NCBI GenBank assembly: GCA_021828575.1
Contig: JAJZEL010000161.1
Span: 1 to 8,916 of the forward strand
Direction: 5' to 3'
From: Pseudomonadota bacterium
GTDB lineage: Bacteria; Pseudomonadota; Gammaproteobacteria; Burkholderiales; Ferrovaceae
DNA: 8,916 nt
In this document: in pieces, positions 1-5,338 of the stretch
Layout of the letters: every line of letters starts with the position of its first letter
How positions within the stretch are numbered: the first letter of the stretch is position 1
Notes under the pieces: generated by a model
Databases searched by the model: none
Seen by the model: the letters and a program-made list of their open reading frames with translations, nothing else
What the model was told of the DNA's origin: nothing
Translations under genes and position numbers: made by a program

Positions 1-30
1 GATCTAAATGAGATTTTCAAGAGATATTGT

Positions 31-59
31 TTGACGGTGTTGTCATGTCACGTTAAAAT
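31..59 (+). promoter_or_regulatory. sigma70-type promoter of the tRNA-Gly/tRNA-Cys unit
   Basis: A -35 box TTGACG (31-36) and a -10 box TAAAAT (54-59) are separated by exactly 17 bases, close to the sigma70 consensus. Transcription would start around 66-67, only about five bases before the mature tRNA-Gly end at 72, so the 5' leader is very short. The bases after the -10 box (60-66, GCGAGGC) are G/C-rich. Such a discriminator is typical of stable-RNA promoters under stringent (ppGpp) control; that regulation is inferred. The boxes are seen directly, the start site is not. Confidence 0.75.
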
Positions 60-71
60 GCGAGGCTCTGT

Positions 72-147
72 GCGGGAGTAGCTCAGTTGGTAGAGCGCAA
101 CCTTGCCAAGGTTGAGGTCGCGAGTTCGAGACTCGTCTCCCGCTCCA
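72..147 (+). tRNA. tRNA-Gly(GCC)
   Basis: A complete cloverleaf can be folded by eye. The 7-bp acceptor stem is GCGGGAG (72-78) with CTCCCGC (137-143), followed by discriminator T144 and an encoded CCA (145-147). The D arm contains AGTTGGTAGA. The anticodon stem CAACC/GGTTG (98-102, 110-114) encloses loop TTGCCAA with anticodon GCC (105-107), which reads GGC and GGU glycine codons. The T arm GCGAG-TTCGAGA-CTCGT carries the standard TTCGA loop. It is the first of two tRNA genes behind one promoter and is 38 bases upstream of tRNA-Cys. Gly-Cys tandem tRNAs, often near pgsA, are common in Proteobacteria. Confidence 0.97.
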
Positions 148-185
148 ACGCGTTTTCATTCATCGCAGATATCCTAAACGCCCTT

Positions 186-259
186 GGCGGGGTGGCAGAG
201 TGGTCATGCAGCGGCCTGCAAAGCCGTCTACGCCGGTTCGATTCCGACCCCCGCCTCCA
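186..259 (+). tRNA. tRNA-Cys(GCA)
   Basis: The acceptor stem is GGCGGGG (186-192) with CCCCGCC (249-255), then discriminator T256 (the U73 expected for cysteine tRNA) and encoded CCA (257-259). The anticodon stem GCGGC/GCCGT (211-215, 223-227) encloses loop CTGCAAA with anticodon GCA (218-220). Only one cysteine isoacceptor is needed because GCA reads both UGC and UGU. The T arm GCCGG-TTCGATT-CCGAC has one C-A mismatch (C233 against A247). No tRNA-Leu follows, unlike the glyW-cysT-leuZ arrangement of E. coli. The gene probably shares the promoter at 31-59. Between its end and the convergent modC stop there are only 39 bases and no clear terminator. Confidence 0.96.
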
Positions 260-298
260 CACCATTAGTTCAGTCCCCTGCTGTTGTCCACCTCCACC

Positions 299-1396
299 TC
301 ATGGCGTCAGCGCCATTCCTTTGATCAGGGCGTAAAGCGGCATGCCTGCTTCAAGGTGGAGCTGCCTGGTTGACAGGGTTGTCACTAGCGAGAGCAACTG
401 CATGTCGTGGCTTTCCAGTTGTACCAGAACCTGTCCAGGCGAGTGCTCAGTCATCCGGGTAATGGAAACAGGAATCACATTGAGAATGCTGGTACGGTTT
501 GGGGGATCGAGTGCAAGGCTCACATCGCGAGCGGCAATGTGCAGCCGCACTTCCTGGTTGAGGAAGGTGGTTTGTAACGGCAGGGTCAGTGCCTGACCGT
601 AGGCTTCCACTTGTGTCAGGCCATTTGCCCGATCTTGCGCAAGTACCTTGCAACGTATGAAAACCCCGGGGCCGCCAGAATTCAATTGCATCAGTTCCTG
701 GCTGGATAGCAGTTCGGAAGGAGAGCCCTGTGCCATGGTTTTTCCCTGACTCATGAAGAGCAGGTGATCTGCCAGTCGGGCAGCTTCATTGATGGAATGG
801 GTCACATAAATCATGGGTACCTTCCATTGGTTCTGGAGTTTTTCCATGCTGCTCAGAAGATCCTGACGGGACTCTAGGTCGAGGGAAGCCAGTGGTTCGT
901 CCATGAGCAAAATATCCGGTGCAGTCAGTAAGGCCCTTGCCAGGGCAACACGCTGTTTTTCCCCTCCTGACAAGTCCAGGGATGAACGTTTCAGAAGGGA
1001 TACAATGCCACAGGCCTCGATGATGGTTTCAAAGGTTGTGTCTCCCAGAGACTTACTGCTTCTTTTCACAGCGTACTTCAGATTACCCTGAACGTTCAGG
1101 TGAGTGAACAGACGAGCATCTTGGAAAACATATCCGAGGGATCTTGAATGGGGGGGCTTTAGGATTCCATTCGTGTCATCGAGCCAGACATCGTGTTTTA
1201 CCCTGAGGAATCCCCGGACATTTTTTTCCAGGCCAGCGATACACCTCAATAGTGTAGTTTTTCCCGCTCCGGACGCACCGAGAACCACCGTGATGCCAGA
1301 GCCGGGAAAGTCGAGATCAACCTGAAGGGAAAATCCCGAAAATTGGACCTGCAAGTGTCCTGAGATGTTGTCAGATACGTTTTCTGGAGAGTCCAT
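299..1396 (-). CDS. modC: molybdate ABC transporter ATP-binding protein ModC
   Basis: This is the cytoplasmic ATPase that powers molybdate import through ModB. Residue numbers count from a TTG at 1414; the ATG at 1396 is residue 7 there. All ABC motifs are present: Walker A GASGAGKTT (46-54), Q-loop Q98, signature LSGGE (148-152), Walker B ILLMDEP (168-174), D-loop SLD (177-179) and switch H206. The C-terminal third (about 235-371) contains the Mop/TOBE region, with ARDVSLAL and the closing LYALIKGMALTP resembling E. coli ModC. This oxyanion-binding domain separates ModC from sulfate or sugar ATPases. With the ATG the protein has 365 residues, near the usual ~350-360. Neither start has a clear Shine-Dalgarno. 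The ATG lies 26 bases inside modB, so translation is probably coupled. It is the last gene of the modABC run and converges on the tRNA genes. Confidence 0.95.
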   Translation of the reverse strand: MDSPENVSDNISGHLQVQFSGFSLQVDLDFPGSGITVVLGASGAGKTTLLRCIAGLEKNVRGFLRVKHDVWLDDTNGILKPPHSRSLGYVFQDARLFTHLNVQGNLKYAVKRSSKSLGDTTFETIIEACGIVSLLKRSSLDLSGGEKQRVALARALLTAPDILLMDEPLASLDLESRQDLLSSMEKLQNQWKVPMIYVTHSINEAARLADHLLFMSQGKTMAQGSPSELLSSQELMQLNSGGPGVFIRCKVLAQDRANGLTQVEAYGQALTLPLQTTFLNQEVRLHIAARDVSLALDPPNRTSILNVIPVSITRMTEHSPGQVLVQLESHDMQLLSLVTTLSTRQLHLEAGMPLYALIKGMALTP

Positions 1397-2045
1397 ACTT
1401 TTGAACCAGAACAAGAAGTATCAGTGATAGCGTCAACAGGGTACCGGAAAGCCAATGGGCTTGGCCGTATTCCAGGGCTTCCACATGGTTGTATATCTGG
1501 ATGGAGGCCACGCGCGTTTCTCCGGGAATATTACCGCCCATCATGAGTACGACCCCGAATTCTCCCAGGGTATGGGCAAATCCCAGAAGACTGGCTGCCA
1601 TCAGGTCAGGAACGGTCATGGGGATCACAATGGTGAAAAATGCCTTCAAGGGGCTGGCGCGAAGTGTGGCCCCCACTTCCAGAGGCCAATGTCCAACACG
1701 TTCAAAAACGTTGGTAAGTGGTTGGACAACAAAAGGTAATGAATAGAATACGGAAGCCACGACCAACCCCGGGAATGTGAAAGGCAGGGTTCCCAAGCCT
1801 AATGCAAGGGTTAAATGGCCCACTGTGCCATTGGGACCTGTCAGGAGAAGAAAATAAAAGCCCAGGATAGTGGGCGGTAGAACGAGTGGCAGGGCAGTGA
1901 CGGCAGAAATCAGTGGCTTCAACCTTGAATGGGAATGCGCCAACCACCATGAAAGTGGCGGGGATATCAGAATCAGGACAAATGTGACAGTGCACCCGAG
2001 TTTCAGGGAAAGAAGAAGTGAGGACCAGTCATCAAGGCTGGGCAT
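1371..2045 (-). CDS. modB: molybdate ABC transporter permease ModB
   Basis: This is the inner-membrane channel subunit of the molybdate importer and would act as a homodimer with two ModC. The 224-residue product has about five hydrophobic segments (roughly 10-35, 45-69, 79-105, 144-170, 194-217), the normal ModB length and topology. The cytoplasmic EAA coupling loop runs from E123 to P142 and ends FFTIVIP. The following stretch, GEFGVVLMMGGNIPGET, is characteristic of ModB. In the EAA loop the position usually held by Gly is Arg129. I chose the ATG at 2045 over the adjacent in-frame TTG at 2048 because it forms TGATG with the modA stop, a one-base overlap typical of translational coupling. 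There is no separate ribosome binding site. The 3' end overlaps the start of modC. Confidence 0.95.
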   Translation of the reverse strand: MPSLDDWSSLLLSLKLGCTVTFVLILISPPLSWWLAHSHSRLKPLISAVTALPLVLPPTILGFYFLLLTGPNGTVGHLTLALGLGTLPFTFPGLVVASVFYSLPFVVQPLTNVFERVGHWPLEVGATLRASPLKAFFTIVIPMTVPDLMAASLLGFAHTLGEFGVVLMMGGNIPGETRVASIQIYNHVEALEYGQAHWLSGTLLTLSLILLVLVQKYGLSRKRI

Positions 2046-2857
2046 CAAGGAACATATCCATAGGCTTTCACGATACTGCGTGATTTTTCACTTTTTAGGT
2101 AGGCCATGAGTGCGTGGGCTGCTTTGCTGTTTTGGCCTTTAAGTAGCAGAATAGCTTCCTGATTTAACGGTTTGTACAGACTGGGGGGAACCACCCATAC
2201 CGAGCCTGGCAACCAGTGTCCATGGCGCATGACTTGTGATTTCGCCACAAATCCCAGATGGGCACCTCCCCCCACGACCATGGAATATGCCTGGGATATG
2301 TTTTCTCCATACAGGATTTTGTCTTGCAGGTGATTCCACAGGCCAAGATTTTCCAGAGTTTCACGTGCTGCTGCGCCATAGGGTGCCAGAGCAGGATTTG
2401 CCATGGCAATGTGTTTGAACGAACCTTGTTCAAGAAGGGTTTCAAGTGAACCTGCGATCAAAGGATCAGGACTCCACAGGACCAGGGCTCCCGTTGCGTA
2501 CACAAATCGGCTGTCAGGCACTGCCAGTCCATCATCGGCAAGCTGTTTTCCGGTGACATCATCGGCTGTCAGAAATACAGCATAGGGCGCACCATTCATG
2601 ATTTGTGCACGGAACTGCCCCGTTGCTCCATAAGAGATGATCAGGTGGTCACGAGTGTCACTTTCGAACCGAGCGGCAATTTCCTTCATGGCAGCCGAGA
2701 AATTGGCAGCCACGGCCACAGTGACGTCTTCAGCACGGGCCATTTTCTGGTTCAGAAAGATCAGCGAAAAAAGCAGGACACTGGCGGATGCAATCCGGCA
2801 TAACTGAGAATGGGGCACGTGAAGACCCCCCGGGTCATTTTTCACCCGGATGCTCAT
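2045..2857 (-). CDS. modA: molybdate-binding periplasmic protein ModA
   Basis: This is the periplasmic receptor that captures molybdate (or tungstate) and delivers it to ModBC. A Sec signal peptide is visible: a hydrophobic run ASVLLFSLIFL and a cleavage site after ARA, giving a mature N-terminus EDVTVAVAANF. The AANF element, the NGAPYAVFLTADD stretch, NPALAPYGAAA and GGGAHLGFVA match the Azotobacter ModA2 type more than E. coli ModA, as recalled from family knowledge. Two starts are credible. The ATG at 2857 (270 residues) has AAGGA eight bases upstream and overlaps the peptidase gene by 23 bases. The GTG at 2818 (257 residues) has a G-run about eight bases upstream, lies 16 bases after the peptidase stop and gives a signal peptide of normal length. 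An ATG at 2896 is also in frame but less likely. It is the first gene of modABC. Confidence 0.93.
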   Translation of the reverse strand: MSIRVKNDPGGLHVPHSQLCRIASASVLLFSLIFLNQKMARAEDVTVAVAANFSAAMKEIAARFESDTRDHLIISYGATGQFRAQIMNGAPYAVFLTADDVTGKQLADDGLAVPDSRFVYATGALVLWSPDPLIAGSLETLLEQGSFKHIAMANPALAPYGAAARETLENLGLWNHLQDKILYGENISQAYSMVVGGGAHLGFVAKSQVMRHGHWLPGSVWVVPPSLYKPLNQEAILLLKGQNSKAAHALMAYLKSEKSRSIVKAYGYVP

Positions 2858-3824
2858 TTTTCCATTCCTTCCAGGTGGACTGGTATATCGGCTCATGTTC
2901 TCCGCCCAGCCCCAGTGCCTTGTTGATGGCCACTCTTGCAGGTTCCCATTGTTGCAGCTTTATCAGGGTTTCAGCCAGGTTATTGTAAGCATCTCCCGAT
3001 TCCGGGTGGTCAGCAGCAGCCCGTTCAAACCAGAGGGCAGCGTTGTTGTAATCATGGTTGGCAAAAGCCAGATTACCCAACCCCATTTGAGCTGCAAGGC
3101 TGTGAGGCCATGGGTTCAATGCGGCCAGATAAGCCGTCCGGGCGATGTCCGGACGCACCTGTTCGGTCTCGGCCAGTTGGGGCAGGTAATTTTCTTCATC
3201 GGTGGAAACCGGAATGACTTCGGGGGGGATAGCCAGAAGTGCCCAGTGTCCACCCGTTTTCCAGGAGCGCTCAAATGCATCAAACGAGATCACCAGATGC
3301 TGGTGGCTTCCTGAGCGCAGGATCAGTTCCTGATGTCTCAGGTGATATCCCACCAGTACAGCGTAGTGCCATTGGGTTGACCAGTCCCCCACATCCTGCA
3401 GTAGGACCACAGGGTGTCCCGAGGCGACTTCCTGCAGTAGTGCATACAAGTGGCCGGGCGGACGGTAAGGGATCATGCCTGCCTTTCGGATGGCGCCAAT
3501 GAGATCCAGTTCCAGGGACCCCTTGAGCGCTGGTGTATACACTTGTGGAGTCAGTTGTGACGGCAATTCGGGCATGCCTTCATAGGTGAGGACCATGGCC
3601 AGTGCAGCCGGTCCACACTGATCTGTTTCCTGGGGAAAAAATGGAACCCGGGTCAGTTCGCTGGTTTCAGGCAATGATGCGAACTTGTCAGGCTCGGTCA
3701 GAGAGGGTGATGGGCTATCGACGGGTTGGTGGGCACAGCCCGCGAGGAATGCCGCGGCCATGGCCGCGGCAAGACATCTGATGAATTGGGGGAAGTACTT
3801 TCCCGGAGGAAAATCAGAGTACAA
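2835..3824 (-). CDS. PA2778-family C39-like cysteine peptidase lipoprotein with TPR repeats
   Basis: The 329-residue product has an N-terminal signal with lipobox LAGC (27-30), so it should be a lipid-anchored periplasmic protein. A C39-like papain-fold domain follows: QETDQCGPAALAMVL places the catalytic Cys at 70 (oxyanion Gln probably Q65 or Q69), and QWHYAVLVGY places the catalytic His at 153. Where classical C39 enzymes have Asp-Pro after the next strand, this protein reads LILRSGS (167-173). The C-terminal part (about 240-310) contains two TPR units, with patterns GLGNLAFANHDYNNAALWFERA and NNLAETLIKLQQWEPAR split across helices, suggesting partner binding. The start is TTG at 3824: an in-frame TGA lies two codons upstream and no ATG fits before the signal. 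It overlaps the PA2779-type gene by 11 bases, so coupling is likely. Substrate unknown; see the paired small protein. Confidence 0.85.
   Translation of the reverse strand: MYSDFPPGKYFPQFIRCLAAAMAAAFLAGCAHQPVDSPSPSLTEPDKFASLPETSELTRVPFFPQETDQCGPAALAMVLTYEGMPELPSQLTPQVYTPALKGSLELDLIGAIRKAGMIPYRPPGHLYALLQEVASGHPVVLLQDVGDWSTQWHYAVLVGYHLRHQELILRSGSHQHLVISFDAFERSWKTGGHWALLAIPPEVIPVSTDEENYLPQLAETEQVRPDIARTAYLAALNPWPHSLAAQMGLGNLAFANHDYNNAALWFERAAADHPESGDAYNNLAETLIKLQQWEPARVAINKALGLGGEHEPIYQSTWKEWKNEHPGEK
3750..3771. repeat. perfect 22-bp GC-rich palindrome inside the peptidase signal sequence
   Basis: The half-site TGCCGCGGCCA (3750-3760) is followed immediately by its exact reverse complement (3761-3771); the symmetry breaks at 3749/3772. 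It lies in coding sequence for the Ala-rich hydrophobic core AAAMAAA of the lipoprotein signal, about 55-75 bases after the start codon. It could fold as a hairpin in mRNA or DNA, although a perfect palindrome has no natural loop. It may be a by-product of GCC/GCG/GCA alanine codons on both sides of one ATG. Confidence 0.8.
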
Positions 3825-4185
3825 GGATCAGGACGATCAGGACCAGCAGGATAATGATAATGTCACTGCTGGAAAGGTTGGAAAGATTCCCGCCAGCCGG
3901 CATTTCGCGGATCTTTCGCGCCAGTTCCCGTGCTTCGGAATCGCTGAGAAGCGCTACCCGTTCAGCGGTGATAACGTGGCTCAACCCCAATGATTCCAGT
4001 TGTTTTTGCACATCCTGCCGGGCTACGAAAGCTTGGATCAGGGCTCGATCCTGGACAACGCTGGCAGGTTGCGCCACCACTTGGGGCGTGCTGACCAGTT
4101 CTGCCTGGGCATGAGTGGTTGAAAACAGAAAGCCCAAAGCGAGGGCCAGACTAATAAAAACGCGGGTGATCAGTTTGAACTTCAT
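3814..4185 (-). CDS. PA2779-family small exported protein with C-terminal hydrophobic tail
   Basis: This is a 123-residue protein of unknown function resembling the PA2779 family, which is commonly encoded beside a PA2778-type peptidase, as here. A Sec signal peptide (basic KFKLITR, hydrophobic core 9-22, likely cut after AQA at 26-28) directs it to the periplasm. The mature part (about 29-93) is charged and probably helical, including VITAERVALLSDSEARELARKI split over two helices. PAGG (96-99) follows, then a Ser/Asn linker and a pure Ile/Leu/Val segment (109-123) that ends the protein with no basic residues after it. The product would sit in the membrane with its body in the periplasm. The ATG at 4185 has GGAG seven bases upstream, and a promoter lies just ahead. 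It is the first gene of the proposed PA2779-PA2778-modABC transcript. Confidence 0.85.
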   Translation of the reverse strand: MKFKLITRVFISLALALGFLFSTTHAQAELVSTPQVVAQPASVVQDRALIQAFVARQDVQKQLESLGLSHVITAERVALLSDSEARELARKIREMPAGGNLSNLSSSDIIIILLVLIVLILVL

Positions 4186-4210
4186 GATTTCTCCAGTGGA
4201 TGGCTGCGTA

Positions 4211-4240
4211 ATTCTAGAAGATAATGGCCAGATTGTTCAA
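4211..4240 (-). promoter_or_regulatory. candidate sigma70 promoter for PA2779-PA2778-modABC
   Basis: Read on the minus strand, TTGAAC (4240-4235) and TAGAAT (4216-4211) are 18 bases apart, each differing from the sigma70 consensus at one position or two. Transcription would begin near 4204, about 20 bases before the ATG at 4185 and just upstream of its GGAG ribosome binding site. The element occupies the only intergenic gap (4186-4258) in the minus-strand run. No recognisable ModE, Fur or other operator is seen. The upstream hydrolase gene ends at 4259 without a visible hairpin terminator, so read-through is also possible. Confidence 0.5.
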
Positions 4241-4258
4241 GCAGGGCGGAATTCGGGT

Positions 4259-5338
4259 TTAATCAAGCTTTCTGGTTTCTCCTTGATGCAAAACAAAAAA
4301 AATGTCAGGCGGTAGGTGTTTGTCTTTCAGGGCATCCTTCAGGTCTTTCGGCGGCTGATCCAGCGATTCATCACTTAATGGAAATGTTCCCCAATGAACG
4401 CCCATGGCCTGTTTGGCTTTTACATCCAGCATGACCTGGACAGCCTCTGTAGGGTTCACATGGTACTCCTTCATGAACCATCGGGGCTCGTAGGCGCCAA
4501 TGGCAATGGCTGCAAAATCAAATCCGCCGTATTTTTTCCCGATGTCCATCGCGTCTTTTGAATAACCCAAGTCGCCCGAAAACCAGAAACGAAATTTGGG
4601 ATGAATGACCGCCCAGCTCCCCCAAAGGGTGGCATTGCGGTCCCATAGACTTCGCTCTGACCAGTGTTGGACGGCGTCAAAGTGAAAAACAACATCTCCC
4701 GTGGACCCATGGACCGTATGCTGATCGTCCCAGTCCAGCTCAAAGACATTTTGTCTCGAACCTTCGTAGATGAGGTCAGGAATATGCGAGCGAAACCAGG
4801 CAAGATTCCCGAGCGGGACAAGAAAAAGAGGCGGGCCACCAGGTTGTTGGGACAATGCGATCAAACTGGGTTCATCCATGTGGTCATAGTGGTTGTGTGA
4901 AATCAGGACCACGTCGATATGAGGCAGTTCTTCCATGGTCAAGCCGGGAGGCTGAAAACGCTTGGGACCGAAAGGAGGCGTAGGACTTGCGTAGTCCGAA
5001 AAAATCGGATCAGTCAGTATGTTGAGTCCATCCAGTTGAAGCAGCACACTGGAATGTCCGATCCAGGTCACGGCTGTTTTCAGCCCCGGGTGATGAATGA
5101 AATTCAGGTCAGGCGGAACGTTGGCCGGCGGTTCTCCGGGCGGTTTTGGCAGGTCGTACCACCATTGTTCCATTTGCCATAACAGGAAACCGCCGGGCAG
5201 TTGTTCATTGTGATCATAACGGTTCAGAAAGCCATCAGGCCCCATTTTTGCGGGCCGGCTAAATTCTACAGCCGGCAAAAAATGGGTGATGACAAGTAAC
5301 CCCAGTCCTAGCAACAGTTGTTTCAGGAAGGGACGCAT
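4259..5338 (-). CDS. NAPE-PLD-like metallo-beta-lactamase-fold hydrolase
   Basis: A 359-residue zinc hydrolase strikingly like N-acylphosphatidylethanolamine phospholipase D, which cuts the phosphodiester of N-acyl-PE to release N-acylethanolamine and phosphatidic acid. Shared landmarks include TDPIFSDYASP, FGPKRF, ISHNHYDHMD, QHWSERSLWDRN, LWGSWAV, IGAYEPRWFM and HWGTFPL. All metal ligands expected from the mammalian enzyme are present: H148, H150, D152, H153, H225, D256 and H315. The N-terminus (residues 5-21, LKQLLLGLGLLVITHFL) is a membrane anchor or uncleaved signal after MRPF, so the catalytic domain probably faces the periplasm on the inner membrane. Substrate in this bacterium is inferred only; a related phospho- or lipid-diesterase is possible. 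The ATG at 5338 overlaps the end of the monooxygenase gene by 16 bases and has no clear Shine-Dalgarno, which suggests coupling. Confidence 0.88.
   Translation of the reverse strand: MRPFLKQLLLGLGLLVITHFLPAVEFSRPAKMGPDGFLNRYDHNEQLPGGFLLWQMEQWWYDLPKPPGEPPANVPPDLNFIHHPGLKTAVTWIGHSSVLLQLDGLNILTDPIFSDYASPTPPFGPKRFQPPGLTMEELPHIDVVLISHNHYDHMDEPSLIALSQQPGGPPLFLVPLGNLAWFRSHIPDLIYEGSRQNVFELDWDDQHTVHGSTGDVVFHFDAVQHWSERSLWDRNATLWGSWAVIHPKFRFWFSGDLGYSKDAMDIGKKYGGFDFAAIAIGAYEPRWFMKEYHVNPTEAVQVMLDVKAKQAMGVHWGTFPLSDESLDQPPKDLKDALKDKHLPPDIFFVLHQGETRKLD

Noticed and set aside
1..71. 3' end of an upstream gene such as pgsA
   Set aside because: The short stretch before the promoter contains stops and is too short to recognise any C-terminus.
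260..298. Possible third tRNA (leucine) or intrinsic terminator after tRNA-Cys
   Set aside because: No cloverleaf elements and no GC hairpin followed by a T-run are present in these 39 bases.
87..335. Open frame on the plus strand across the tRNA genes
   Set aside because: It runs straight through two well-folded tRNAs and the modC end, and its translation has no recognisable domain.
2850..3314. 154-codon plus-strand open frame antisense to the peptidase gene
   Set aside because: The opposite strand encodes a clear lipoprotein with catalytic and TPR motifs; the antisense translation is low-complexity and has no family features.
4186..4258. ModE-type molybdate operator
   Set aside because: No TATATA-containing inverted repeat is present; only a promoter-like pair is visible.
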